Positions 20,511 to 30,736 of a DNA stretch of 64,000 bases are shown one piece after another. Source of the DNA: Blastobasis lacticolella (lineage: Eukaryota; Arthropoda; Insecta; Lepidoptera; Blastobasidae); NCBI GenBank assembly GCA_905147135.1, contig LR990064.1, positions 12,294,001 through 12,358,000 of the forward strand, given 5' to 3'. The notes below the pieces were generated by a model. The model was given only the letters and a program-made list of their open reading frames with translations, was not told the origin of the DNA and made no database searches. The first letter of the stretch is position 1. Each line of letters opens with the position of its first letter. Both the position numbers and the translations under genes were made by a program.

Positions 20511-22256
20511 GTATGAAAGAGAAACCGTTAGGGAGGACTGGCGGTGATTGGTGGAACGTCCACGACCATTGCCACCCTGCCATCCTATAAACCTGAATAC
20601 AATCATGGTTAAACATTCAGTCACCTGAATGTGTAGGTTTTATCACGATAGGATAAATTTAAAGGATAGCCTAACATGCAGTTGAAAACAACTGCTTACA
20701 ATCAAGGTAATGCAAAATCTTGAAAAAAAAAGATTAATCCTAAGAAGACGAAAAACAAGTCCAGTGTCGTAACTTCGTAATTTATAGTAACCTAGATTTG
20801 TTTTCTTTACAGGATGAAACAGCGTCGTCGAACGCTGAAGAACCGGGGCTACGCCGCCTCTTGCCGGATCAAAAGGATTGAACAGAAAGACGAGCTGGAA
20901 ACTGAAAAGAGTCAGGTACGTTATTTTTATTGCCTAGGGCATGATCTGTCCAGACTGACTTATCTTATTTGGTGTACAAATAATACCAAAACCACGAGTT
21001 GCCGTATCAGTCACGCTACTTACGCTAATTATATAAGAAACACATAGAATGTGAATTTCAACGAATACTACTACAAATTATACATTTAAATACATAGTTT
21101 CCATAACCATTAAAACCATAATTTTAAGAGAGGTAGGGCATAGCGGGGTATCTCGATCGAATTGGAGCCGCCCGACTGGGGAAGTACCTCCACCTTATAG
21201 AATACCGCAGCTAAACAATACTCTTTTAAATAGTATTGTGTTTCTGCCGGTGAGTAAGGTTTCCAGTGCTCCATGGGGTGGGGATTTGGGGAACTGTGGC
21301 TTTGGCAGTGGAGTGGCATTTGCCTTTTGCTGCCAGAGAGTAGGCAACGCATTAGCGATACTCTTGGTGTTGCTAATGTCTATAGGCAGTGGTGACCACT
21401 TTCCATCAGGTGGCCCGCTTGCCTGTTTGCCTACCGTATGACATAAAAAAAAAATAAAAAAAAATAAGACAAGTTAGTCTGGGCATAAGCCAGACTGAAA
21501 GTGTACCTAAGTACGACGAACCTACACAAATTTCTTAAATAATGGCGTGCCACGAAATTTTCGCACGCTTGCCATTGGTTTGCCGTCCATGGCCTAGGGG
21601 GTCAGACGGTCACACGGTCACAGATGGAAAGTTGACAACTGTCGACCACAACACCTGCAACCTAATGGGAGATGATGCGGTGCCGACCTTTAATGGTAGC
21701 CTTCAGTTTGCTTCCTTAACTAACTTTTTTATCATGATCATCATCGGTGGCCTAGTGGTTTAGGTATCCAACTCGTAAGCGAGAGGTACCGGGTTCGAAT
21801 CCCTCCAATGACTCTTTTCTGAGTTACGTAGATTAGTTGAACACTACCCGATGCTTTTACGGTGAGAGAAAGCGTTTAGTACGTGGCGGCTCTGGGTTCA
21901 AACTCGGTAACTCTCGCTTACGAGTCGCCACCATTAAGCCACCGATGCGCTTATAGTGCTGGATGACGATTGTGGCTACTTATATCATCATCATATTAGC
22001 CGAAGGACTCCCACTGCTGGGCATAGGCCTCCCCCAAGATCTCCACCAAGGCCGGTCCTGTGCCTTTCGCATCCAGCCGGCAACTTATATATTCCATTTA
22101 TTTCTACAGGAATGGCGCGACATGGAGAGCATGCAAGATGAAAACGGCCGGGTCAGGGAAGAGATCGAAGCTCTAAGGAGCAAATATGATGCCCTTAAAC
22201 GTTTCGCCATGATGAAGAGCATACCACTGCCGCCAGAATTGGAGATATTGCCTTGA
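20392..22256 (+). CDS. maf-S: Small Maf bZIP transcription factor (maf-S); three 3' coding exons, first exon not located
   Basis: Small Maf proteins dimerise with CNC-family bZIP factors (CncC/Nrf2 in the oxidative-stress response) and bind antioxidant/Maf response elements in the nucleus. Exons 20392-20510, 20813-20915 and 22110-22256 join in frame (369 nt, 122 residues plus TGA). They contain the extended homology region ([20 protein letters not shown] then [10 protein letters not shown]), the Maf basic region [20 protein letters not shown] with its hallmark GYAASCR, and a leucine zipper ending in [12 protein letters not shown]; the chain stops 16 residues later, as in small Mafs lacking a transactivation domain. 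In-frame sequence upstream of 20392 meets a stop at 20356 without an ATG, so a 5' exon must lie upstream. A weak candidate is 15587-15631 (15 codons from an ATG to a GTAAGC donor, correct phase), which could be chance. ATTAAA at 22344 and 22427 are possible poly(A) signals. Confidence 0.95.
20598..20648 (-). repeat. SINE family 1 fragment in a maf-S intron
   Basis: TCATGGTTAAACATTCAGTC and CCTGAATGTGTAGG match the middle of SINE family 1. Confidence 0.6.
20813..20915 (+). CDS. maf-S: maf-S exon, DNA-binding basic region
   Basis: TTTACAG acceptor, GTACGT donor, 34 full codons after completing an Arg codon. Contains the whole basic region [20 protein letters not shown] and the zipper start. 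Confidence 0.97.
21122..21462 (+). mobile_element. Retroelement family B, most complete copy
   Basis: About 340 bp, from AGAGAGGTAGGGCATAGCGG to GCCTACCGTATGACAT and a run of A. No coding capacity beyond a 3' tail shared with LINE A (GGTGTTGCTAATGTC, CACTTTCCATCAGGTGGCCC). Sits in the second maf-S intron of the window. Confidence 0.85.
21743..21870 (+). mobile_element. SINE family 1, 5' half
   Basis: tRNA-like head with GGTGGCCTAGTGGTTTAGG and B-box GGGTTCGAATCCC, ends at GGTGAGAGAAAGCG. Confidence 0.8.
21872..21948 (-). mobile_element. SINE family 1, 5' half in opposite orientation
   Basis: Reverse complement of a SINE head (CTCGCTTACGAGT, ATTAAGCCACCGATGCGC), directly abutting the forward copy at 21743-21870. 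Confidence 0.75.
21983..22085 (-). mobile_element. RTE-type LINE 3' end fragment
   Basis: CATCATCATATTAGCCGAAG, CTGCTGGGCATAGGCCTCCC and CCGGTCCTGTGCCTTTCGC; ends about 25 bp before the maf-S terminal exon. Confidence 0.75.
22110..22256 (+). CDS. maf-S: maf-S terminal coding exon, leucine zipper and stop
   Basis: TCTACAG acceptor. Encodes [20 protein letters not shown] then [20 protein letters not shown] and ends [11 protein letters not shown] at 22254-22256. The zipper heptads continue from the previous exon. An RTE-type tail (21983-22085) sits about 25 bp before the acceptor. Confidence 0.96.
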   Translation, partial: EWRDMESMQDENGRVREEIEALRSKYDALKRFAMMKSIPLPPELEILP

Positions 22257-22870
22257 ATTGATCGAAACCGAGGGCTCCTGTCGAAATTTCACTAGATGGC
22301 GTTGTGGCGACGTCGCTCCATTAGGGAAACTGTACAATACTCTCATTAAAAGTAAAAGAACACAAGTTGGCAGGCATCGCACATAGATGGCGCTGACCAA
22401 GCCTCTTCCATATAAATCTCAACTTTCCATTAAAACCTACATCGCGCTAGAGAAGTGTTCCAACTTCCGCGATATAAATTCAACTTTCGACGATCGTCTG
22501 TCGGATCCTTAGTCCCCTGGTCACATCCCCTGACCAGGTGGGGTACCCTTTCCCGCCTTCGCATCTTCGCTTGCCAACATTGGCGGCTACCTTAATCCTT
22601 AGACAAAGCGTTATTGAAACGTTAGGGCTGTCAAAATAGAGCCTGACCATCCAATGCCCTTGCTGTTCTAATGGCCGAAAAGTCACGTCTGCTACATCTA
22701 GCGGCACGTAAGTCGAGCGGTGAAGGAAACGTAGAGGGTGTATTTCTGCGCATGGGTACAGTCCACCAAACCAATGGGCGCACGGAGCTAATGACAGCCA
22801 ATCAGCGCTTATTACATTTGACACTTATATTGTTACGCGTCGGTCCGCTTTTTAAACGTCGTGATACAAA
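22257..22870 (+). other. maf-S 3' flank, probable 3' UTR
   Basis: No shared repeat was recognised. ATTAAA at 22344 and 22427 could be poly(A) signals. The rest holds no supported feature. Confidence 0.4.
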
Positions 22871-22871
22871 A

Positions 22872-23087
22872 ATGGCCCTTATTTTAAGAGTAATACAGTC
22901 TACATTGATTTGCATCACGCTTTTTGCTGCTGATTTTAGTCTTGAATTTAGACATGACGCTGCGGCCGCCCCGCGCCCCGCCTTCTCCCCCACTGCTTCT
23001 TATTTTTCACTTCTGCGCAATAATGGTCGTCGCTCCAGATACGTGCCGCGGTCTGTACATGCGAAACATTTCGGCCAACTACGATGA
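22872..23087 (+). CDS. Possible 71-codon secreted peptide ORF
   Basis: Begins ATG in a good context (CAAAAATGG). The first ~20 residues, MALILRVIQSTLICITLFAA, are hydrophobic like a signal peptide, followed by Ala/Pro-rich sequence and a basic NNGRRSR segment. The frame is also open upstream to 22671. No family is recognised. It lies in GC-rich sequence 600 bp downstream of the maf-S stop and could be part of that 3' UTR or a chance ORF. Confidence 0.2.
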   Translation: MALILRVIQSTLICITLFAADFSLEFRHDAAAAPRPAFSPTASYFSLLRNNGRRSRYVPRSVHAKHFGQLR

Positions 23088-23397
23088 AATTAAGATTAAA
23101 TTCAATTATAGAGAGAAATAGCACGAAAGTGTTTTGACAGCGGACTTAACGCCATCTATCGTGGATTTTCGACAATTGTGGCCGTAGTCTACCGAATATA
23201 AGTGGAGCAGTCTGCGCGTGGACGATACATATTTTTTTTTCTTTTTTTTTATCTATAGCGCATCTCATACAAAATATATTATTTAAGCCACGTGTCTACG
23301 TAGAAGGTAGATTCTACATAGGATCCTCAAGTTATAGCATTTAGTACCGAAGTGGTACCCGTGTAGGTGTATCTATAGTAAGATTTGTGTAATATTA

Positions 23398-23507
23398 TAA
23401 ACTCCATTCCAAAAAAAAAAACGGATTGTATGGAATTTCGATTCCATACATCGTCTTGATTGTATGAAAATTTCCCATGCGCCCGTTTTTTTTTTGCAAA
23501 GGAGTGT
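23398..23507. mobile_element. ~110-bp MITE-like inverted repeat
   Basis: AAACTCCATTCC with an A run on the left pairs with a T run and GCAAAGGAGTGT on the right. Confidence 0.6.
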
Positions 23508-23587
23508 ATTACTATACAAATATCTTGGATATAGTACAGTTAAAACATAACATTACCTAATGGTATTTATGTCACTGATCTTTTTCG

Positions 23588-24007
23588 CAATGAGGAGTTT
23601 TCCAATAGGTATATAAAGCATTCCTAACCACTCACTAGATGGCGCCCCGACAATTTTGGTAATTGATAATCGCTTGAAATAGGTTCTTAGCGAACACGAT
23701 ATAAACACTGGGTACGTTGTATTGGATAATATTGTATTTGTCAATAGTTTACAACCATTTTAGAGGTTGTAATAATAATGGAACATAGTGCCAACTTCTA
23801 TAAATATTTCTTTTTACATTTCGTTCAACCTTTAACAGTTATGTTTATATTAATAAACATTTTATTTTTAAGTTTAGTATTTGTTGGCTGCATGAAATCA
23901 CTGCCACCATCATACAGATTATAAAAAGATTACCAAAATTGTACGAGCGCCATCTATTGATGCTTTTTGAAACCAACTATTAATACCTACTGGAAAACTC
24001 CTCATTG
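23588..24007 (+). mobile_element. ~420-bp MITE, copy 2 (right of maf-S)
   Basis: Same orientation and almost the same sequence as 14769-15189. Its termini pair better than those of copy 1 (CAATGAGGAGTTTTCCA against TGGAAAACTCCTCATTG). Confidence 0.88.
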
Positions 24008-24207
24008 AGAGTAATTATTGTCTCAATTACCATATATTATAAGGACTGTAGTCTAAGTGATAATGATGTACCTAAGTTACGGAGTAATATTAAGTAATTT
24101 TACGTATAGTAAAGATTTATTTGAATATATCCATCGTATTTTTTATTTCTGACCAAGAGGCCTAGAGGTAACCGTAACTCTGTTGCCAACAATTCTCTGA
24201 TTTCAAT

Positions 24208-24438
24208 TGCATTGTTGAAATTGATGATACAGAATTGCAAAAGTAACAATTTCAATCATTGAAATAAGAGTTGATGGCAACAGCGCGGCAGCGTTACGTA
24301 ATTTAATAGTTCCAGTTTATTGCAATGGAACATTGTTAGCAACTGAACCCATGAAATTGATGTTACGGAATCGCAAAAGTAACAACTTCAATCATTGAAA
24401 TAAGACAGTTGTTGGTAACAGCGTTACATAATTTGAAT
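24208..24438 (+). repeat. Two-copy tandem duplication (~140 bp)
   Basis: AAATTGATGATACAGAATTGC...TTCAATCATTGAAATAAGA...GCGTTACGTAATTT recurs, diverged, about 140 bp further on (TTACGGAATCGCAAAAGTAA). Confidence 0.7.
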
Positions 24439-24560
24439 TTTTTTTTAATACCACTAAGGTGGCAAACAAGCTTACGGCCTGCCTGATGGTAAGCAGTCAC
24501 CGCAGTCTATGGAATACCAGGGGCATCAGATCCGCTCTGACCTGGACACCTCGGTGTGCG
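24434..24560 (-). mobile_element. Retroelement tail, family C
   Basis: T run, CACTAAGGTGGCAAACAAGC, CCTGCCTGATGGTAAGCAGT; relative of 30270-30400. Confidence 0.7.
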
Positions 24561-24731
24561 ATGCCATCCATGCTGCAGACGATAGAGTGGAGCTGGCGCA
24601 AGATAGTCCACGAGAAAGTCCTCCGAAGAGGCAACGACTTTCAGCATTGAGGATAAACGACGCATGGAGGAGGATTTCTAACTATGATGCATGCAACTAA
24701 CTACCATAACGTGACAGTACCGCATGCGTAT

Positions 24732-25140
24732 TATTTATTTATTTATTTATTAAATCTTTAAGCACTAAAGGTACATTGGCGGACTTAAAGCTAAAGTAGC
24801 CTTATCTACCAGTCAACCGTGACAAAAAAAAATATCGAAAACAGTAGACGGTGCGGGATAAACAATACGATAAGGTGAAGGAAGGGATACTTTACATCAA
24901 TAAATGCAAAATTTATACAATTTTACAAAGATACAAGAAATAGTTAAACAACAAATACATACTAAAGATAGGTACATAGGATAATACATAGGAGTAAATA
25001 ATAGGGGGAATAATGTAATTAAGGGGAATGCAGATAATGCTTGTGTACAGCCTTTTTAAATGAGAATTTGCTAGTCAAAAGTCTAATTTCAGAGGGGAGA
25101 CCATTCCAGAGCCGCATTGCCACCATCGCGAAAGAGTTGG
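24732..25140 (-). mobile_element. LINE 3' end with polymerase C-terminus and TTTA-type tail
   Basis: Minus strand reads SFAMVAMRLWNGLPSEIRLL, TSKFSFKKAVHKHYLHSP and a stop at 25019-25021, followed by a 3' UTR and a TTTATTTA tail at 24732-24753. The R.WN.LP...SFK..L pattern is typical of non-LTR ORF2 ends. Confidence 0.75.
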
Positions 25141-25239
25141 ATATGTATTCTACAGCGTATATCACTGTCATGTTTTATGGTGATGATTTCCTTACCCAGT
25201 ACCACATCCCATCATGTTACCCATATTAGTAAAAAATAA

Positions 25240-25432
25240 AGTCACTTCCCGCGTCAGAGTATACGTATATACGATTAGGTCTTATTACGTAATGGGTTTC
25301 AATGCGGTTTTCAACAAGGAATAGGTGATTCAACAAGGTTTATAAGCAAGAAAGAAACAGGAAACGTAGGGGTAAAGTAGGTGTACGCGAACGAAGTTGC
25401 GCCGGGTCCACTAGTCAGTCCAACTATCATCA
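25240..25432 (-). repeat. Interspersed repeat E fragment
   Basis: AATGCGGTTTTCAACAAGGA, GGTTTATAAGCAAG and GAACGAAGTTGCGCCGGGTC match, in reverse, 32815-33050; diverged. Confidence 0.6.
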
Positions 25433-25545
25433 TCATTGGCATTAGATATCTATTATAGATGATTTTAACAGCGTCACTGTTAATGGTATGGCACTTTCTC
25501 TGATGGCTGTAGAGGCCAACACAGGAAAGACATTCGGCCACACAG
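25433..25545 (-). mobile_element. LINE family X 3' end, uninterrupted copy
   Basis: ATCTATTATAGATGATTTTA spans the point where family B is inserted at 18483-18791; minus strand encodes LSCVGLYSHQRKCHTINSDA, part of a Cys/His motif. Confidence 0.75.
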
Positions 25546-25789
25546 TTAAAAATCTAACTATATGGCCCATGTATATGGATATGGCTATATTTATAGTGAC
25601 CTCTAGCGAAAAGGGACGGTACTTGTGAAAATAGGTAGGCAACTATTCAGCCAAATTCTGTCCCTATTGCAGCCCCTTTTGAGGGACTCTTCTAGTTACT
25701 GCACACCGTTGGACATAGATGGCGTTACTGTAACGCACGCACATAGGAAATCCAACTACTCTATGCACACTCAATTTTAATATAAGAAA

Positions 25790-25861
25790 CTAGCGGGCCC
25801 GGCACGACTTAGTTTGCTTGGTGTCCTACCCCTACCCCAACCTGTACCCTACCCCTGCACT
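25790..25861 (+). repeat. Repeat E fragment
   Basis: GCACGACTTAGTTTGCTTGG followed by CCTACCCCTACCCC runs, as at 32815-32890. Confidence 0.55.
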
Positions 25862-26036
25862 ACAGGTTTCATCAGGATGTTTTCCATCACCGTAAGGGTA
25901 TCGGTTAGCGTTAGGTAAGCTAATGTACAAAACTCAAAAAGGAGTCATTAGTACATGGCCGCAGCGGGATTCGAACTTTATACCTGTTGCTTACAAGTTG
26001 TATACCTTAACTACTCGGACACCGACGCTCCTACAA
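25862..26036 (-). mobile_element. SINE family 1, truncated
   Basis: GGTTTCATCAGGATGTTTTCC through GCGGGATTCGAACTT to CACCGACGCTCCTAC: the head half in reverse orientation. Confidence 0.8.
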
Positions 26037-26048
26037 TGTTCATAGAAC

Positions 26049-26813
26049 CAGGCGCGGATCCAGGATTTGGTTGAGGGGGGGGGGGGCAAAAGTCAAAATT
26101 ATAGGTATCACTCATGAGCAATACATGTATTAGCGAGCGGAGCGAGCTCGAAAATTTTGGGTTTTACAGCCTGGGGGAGAACGACGAATGTATGAGCGAG
26201 CGGAGCGAGCAAGAAATTTATTAATATTTTTGGTCTTCAAAGCTGGAGCTACAAATTTGTGACTTTTTGGGTTATAAAAACTTCAGGTGATTATTGAATG
26301 AATGAGCGAGCGGCGCGAGCTCGCAATTTTGAACATTTTTGGTTTTATTAGCAACGGATGACCTTCACAATACTAACTGAAGGAAATCAATGAATGAGTG
26401 ACAGCAACGAGCTAGGTCAATGATAAGAAAGGTATCTGAAACCTATGAATGACCGAGCAAACCGAGCTCGAAATTTTTTACATTTTGAATCGTAAAAGTT
26501 GGGGTGATTAATGTAGGAATAGAAAGCCAGGCGAGCTAGAAATTCTTGACATTTTCATTTAAAAACGCCTAAGGTGATATAGAAGGAATAAGCGAGCGGA
26601 GCGAGCTCGAAATTTTTGACATTGTGGGTCTTAACGGCAAGGGGTAATCTTTACAAAAGTAACTTAGAGAAATCAATGAATGAGCGACCGCAACAGAAAA
26701 AGTAACTGAAACCTATGTATGAGCGAGCGAGATCTTTGATATTTTGGGTCTTAAAAGCTGGTGTGACCAATGAATGAATGAGCGAGCGGAGCAAGCACCT
26801 GGATCCGCGCCTG
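26049..26813. mobile_element. hAT-like non-autonomous DNA transposon with 8-bp target duplication
   Basis: 765 bp bounded by perfect 16-bp inverted repeats CAGGCGCGGATCCAGG, flanked on both sides by CATAGAAC (26041-26048 and 26814-26821). The interior is a series of degenerate ~100-bp units each carrying AGCGAGCGGAGCGAGC and AAATTTTTGACATTTTGGGT-like motifs. No transposase frame. An 8-bp duplication is the hAT superfamily size. Confidence 0.93.
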
Positions 26814-26821
26814 CATAGAAC

Positions 26822-27560
26822 GTCCCCCAATATCCTACCTACCTATTCATAACTAATCCGAAACTAAAACCTCTCAAGAACGATTCTCCCACTAAATTTA
26901 ATATACTGAATAATTTATTCTGCATAGGTAAGTACTAACCTAACCAGACTAATCGTGAATACGTGAAATACCTACATGAAATATTCAAACGCGATTAAGT
27001 ACGTTTACAACAGCTGCTTGCTTGTGAAGAAACAAGATTTCCAAATGTTTCAGATATAATTAGAGACTTTGTTAAAGGTCAGACAAACAATCGAGGAAAC
27101 TGAATGTTTAGCAGTAGGAATAATCGTCTTTTTAATTTGTTCTTAATTATTTCCGCGAAAAGGAAACTCTTAGTAATATTTTCCCTTGTCTGTTATTCAA
27201 ACGAAAGAATATTACTAGGTACTCATTAGAATTAATTTTCATTCATTTATTCTATGAATGATCACCGATAATTCCGTTCTTACCAAGTTTTACCTAGGCA
27301 ACCATATATTGTTTGGTAGGGCAAATAAATACCTTTCATTTGATATATAACTCGATCAAATAACAGATGAGTGTAGATTGTCACCATGACAACCCAATAG
27401 AAGAACCATGGTGAGAGTAGGCTACCCATATATTTTTTCTTACTTGAGTAATATTATTTCATATAACTTTTTAGCACGATTTTTTTAATAACTGATGGTG
27501 GAAGATATTATATTGTCGGATCTTAGACCACTGCAATACGTACAATGTACGTATATGTAG
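26822..27560. other. AT-rich stretch with nothing recognised
   Basis: No long ORF, no shared repeat and no RNA-like structure seen apart from a short palindrome around GTACAATGTACGTA near 27539. Confidence 0.5.
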
Positions 27561-27570
27561 AAGTTTGACC

Positions 27571-27660
27571 TGATTGGTTCAGTTGGTTAACACGCCCGTC
27601 GCCACGCAGAGGTCTCGGGTTCGATTCCCGGCCGAGCAGGAATTGAAATGATGTATTTTA
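27571..27660 (+). mobile_element. SINE family 2, head fragment
   Basis: TTGGTTCAGTTGGTTAACAC and GGTTCGATTCCCGGCC. It resembles a tRNA but its ends do not form an acceptor stem. Confidence 0.75.
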
Positions 27661-28171
27661 ATTAATGTTAAGGGCCGAGGGCCAGTGGGTTCTAACGTAT
27701 GCACGACGCGTAGGTACTTATGCGTTTACTGTCCGGTTTGTAAGCAGCGCGGTAGGTATAAACGGGCCCTTAAACTAATATACTTGTTAAAGAAATCGGA
27801 TCTAAACGAAAATTCAAACATGAAAATTCTATTAAGTTTACTTAGGATCCTAAAACAAGTCAATTTTCGTAATAGACCTCGGTACCAAATCGGAGGTACT
27901 TTCTGGATTTTACTTTATAAATACCAGCTATTATTTTAATGTACGTGCTTAGAACTAAAACTCCAATTTGTTTCTGAAAAACAAGTCTAGACAGACAGTG
28001 AACCGTTCGGTCAAAACCGATGAACAGATTTGCATAAAGGGAGAGATAAGTATCTAGATAGAAACCTGGGGAAGGACTTGGGCTGCCTTTAGCAACGTTT
28101 CTGAATACGATTGTTATTTATTCTTTATCTATAGCTTTTATTTAACTCGCAATGTATGTATGCAACTATGT

Positions 28172-28243
28172 ATCATCATCACAGCCCATAACAGTCCACT
28201 GCAGGACTTAAAGCCTCTCCCAAGAAGAGGTTATAATCTCCAC
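28172..28243 (-). repeat. Family D tail fragment
   Basis: CATCATCACAGCCCATAACA then CCACTGCAGGACTT; abuts a SINE 2 copy. Confidence 0.6.
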
Positions 28244-28458
28244 GCCACGCAAGAGGTCCCGGGTTCGATTCCCGGCCGGGCAGAAATTGAAATGATGAAT
28301 TTTAATTTCTGTAACGGGTCTGGGTGTTCTATGTATAATAAGTATGTATTTAAAAAGTATATATGTAGTTTATGAGTTATCTAGCAATAACACAAGCTTT
28401 GCTTACTTTGGGGCTAGATGGCGTTGTGTGAATTTGTCCACGATTATTTATTTATTAT
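28232..28458 (+). mobile_element. SINE family 2, nearly complete
   Basis: GGTCCCGGGTTCGATTCCCG, GAAATGATGAATTTTAATTT, ATGGCGTTGTGTGAATTTG and a TTATTTATT tail. Confidence 0.8.
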
Positions 28459-28493
28459 TATTTATTTAATGCCTCCTTAGTGGTAAAAGTGCT

Positions 28494-28838
28494 CATTTTG
28501 GCGTTAGTGCCCCGGTTGTGCTATCAAGGGAGGACCCGCGGTTCCCCTTGATCATGATCCAGGATTTGTATGACTTGACAGTGCAGTGATTGCCGCTTAC
28601 CTCCGTGACCCTATTAACAGGGGAACCTGACCAGATTGGATCATGTTTACATATTCTGTCGCCAGAATGTGCACGTTTCATCACGATGTTTTCCCTCACC
28701 GTAAAAGCATCGGTTAGTGTTCAACTAATGTACAATTCAGAAAAGAGCCATTGGTACCTACATGGCGGCACTGGAATTCGAACCCGGTACCTCGGACAAC
28801 GAGTCGGCCCCCTTAACCTTTAGGCCATCGACGCTTGT
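28494..28838 (-). mobile_element. SINE family 1, near full length
   Basis: TTTTGGCGTTAGTGCCCCGG to AGGCCATCGACGCTT, with the B-box at about 28770-28785. Confidence 0.85.
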
Positions 28839-29087
28839 TTTCCACCTTAGCACCTAGCTTAAAAAATCATCGTTTAGCACTTTAGTATTGCGTCACTGAT
28901 CGGAAAGCTCCCGCACCACGGCTCAATTCGCAGTGGCGCGGCAAACTCAGCTTTGGAAGCTTGAAAGCTCCCAAACACTGGCGAACTGTACAAAGGGACC
29001 GCAGCTTTAAGCTTGTGGATTGTTCACTCACTTGATTGCTCACTGTTCCCACAGAATGTTGCTTACTAGGTAGTGGATATGTAGGTA

Positions 29088-29338
29088 GAGCTCGTCTAAT
29101 CTAAAATGACGCGCCCCACTATCGCATTAACGCACACAAGCAAGTTTAAAATATGGACGCAACACATATTCAAATGCCGTTGTAATTGGTCATTCAGTTG
29201 CCGGTGAAATTCAAACGTAGGAGCACGCGTCGTTCATTGGCTCCCACACAGATGAAGTGTCGTTATCAATATTTGCACTCACACATAGAAATCAACTTAC
29301 TAAGTAGTGGGGCGCGTCATTTTAGACTAGACGAGCTC
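29088..29338. mobile_element. 251-bp MITE with ~35-bp inverted repeats and TA borders
   Basis: GAGCTCGTCTAATCTAAAAT and GACGCGCCCCACTA at the left end recur inverted at the right (one mismatch in the first 34 bases); TA precedes and follows. A second copy forms positions 1-200. Confidence 0.9.
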
Positions 29339-29515
29339 TACACTCAACTGCATAATAAACAGACCCCCTTAGCATAGATTAAATGTTTATTAGGAGGGTC
29401 TGTTCACTCTGCAGCTGGTTGTACTTCTTACCCTATTCTGACGAGCAAAAAAAAGCAAATTTAAACAATATAATGACTTGTGAGATGTCGCTTAATTTAA
29501 AATGAAAAAAAGAGG

Positions 29516-29625
29516 TCTTATAGGACCCCGCACGACTTCGGTTGCGTTCACCTACCTTACCCTACCTACTACCTTACCTACTTTTTTACTTGCTTATAGA
29601 CCTTCCTCTTGACTCACTCTATGTA
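29516..29625 (+). repeat. Repeat E fragment
   Basis: CCCCGCACGACTTCGGTTGC, CTACCTTACC runs and CTTGACTCACTCTATGTATT resemble 32815-32980. Confidence 0.55.
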
Positions 29626-29844
29626 TTACCGGGGGCCTCTATGTATTACCACACTATACATTACTCTATGTATTACGGGGGCCGGGTCACTCTTTTCCCT
29701 CAAATATGGTTGCATTGGACGATGGCTGGGCCCTGCGTTATACTCGTGAACGGGTGCTGCCTTGGTGGACTGGCTTACTCTTGCTGTAGTTTTAGGTGGT
29801 TTTTCTTAATTTTACTAGACATATTTATATAATATATTGAGCGC

Positions 29845-30090
29845 GGTCCGGCTTTGCCTGGCATTGCCGGGCACGGTCCGGTCGTGACTGGCGTGGGGTA
29901 TGTTTGCTGCGGCCATGGGGCGGCCAGCGTGTCACTGTGTGCTTCCTTCCTACTTTCCTACCCCCCTCCTTTTTGACGATTGAAAGAGATATTTAATGTC
30001 CTAATCAATAAATAAATTTTGAGTTTTGAATTATTGAAAACCGCATTAAAATCCGTTGCGTAGTTTAAAACACACCTACATAACTACATA
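29845..30090 (+). mobile_element. Interspersed repeat (copy of 8592-8785) followed by repeat E end
   Basis: GGCATTGCCGGGCACGGTCC, CGTGTCACTGTGTGCTTCC and AATAAATAAATTTTGAG; then TTGAAAACCGCATTAAAATC and CGTTGCGTAGTTTAAAA shared with 32985-33025. Confidence 0.7.
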
Positions 30091-30267
30091 GGGTCAGTCG
30101 GCGGGAAGCGACTTTGTTTCATACATGTATGATTAAGTTTATGATAGGTAAAATCATTCCCATGGATCACTCTGCAGCTAACTATACTATAACCTGTCCA
30201 GACTGACTTGTCTTATTTGGTTAAGGAAATTATGTATTTAAATGGATAATGTGCAGCAGTATTCTTT

Positions 30268-30410
30268 TTTTTTTTTTATTCCACCAAGATGGCAAACAAG
30301 CTTGCGGCCTGCCTGATGGTAAGCAGTCACCGCAGCCTATGGACGTTTGCAATACCAGGGGCATCACCCACGCGTTGCCGACCCCGTAAAAACCTTTCCT
30401 TGAAGAACTC
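30268..30410 (-). mobile_element. Retroelement tail, family C, best copy
   Basis: T run, CCACCAAGATGGCAAACAAG, ATGGTAAGCAGTCACCGCAG, GCGTTGCCGACCCCGTAAAA. Confidence 0.75.
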
Positions 30411-30736
30411 CATTGAATGTTTCGTATACGTTGAAATTCACATTCCATGTTTTTCTTGTATAATTACATCTATACACAATGTACGTAGCGTGATTGATAC
30501 GGCAAGTCGTGATTTTGGGCATTGTTTGTTCACCAAATACGACAAGTCAGTTTGAACAGATCAGATGGAGCAGATGGGAAGGATTTTACTCAATGATCAC
30601 ATGCCTTTGGCATGGGGGTGGATTGTATTTAAAATTCCCATTGACAACATATTATTGGGACCATTGTTTTCTATGATTGGAACAGAGACATGGTGTTGTA
30701 TGTAGTGCACGTCTCGCAGCCCGCTAGTTAGGTAAA

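Noticed and set aside
22671..22871. N-terminal extension of the 22872 ORF
   Set aside because: The extra residues show no domain or bias; the internal ATG gives a better start context.
27571..27645. tRNA gene
   Set aside because: A- and B-box-like sequences are present, but the ends do not pair as an acceptor stem and the sequence continues into a SINE body. The same holds for 9705-9780 and 21743-21815.
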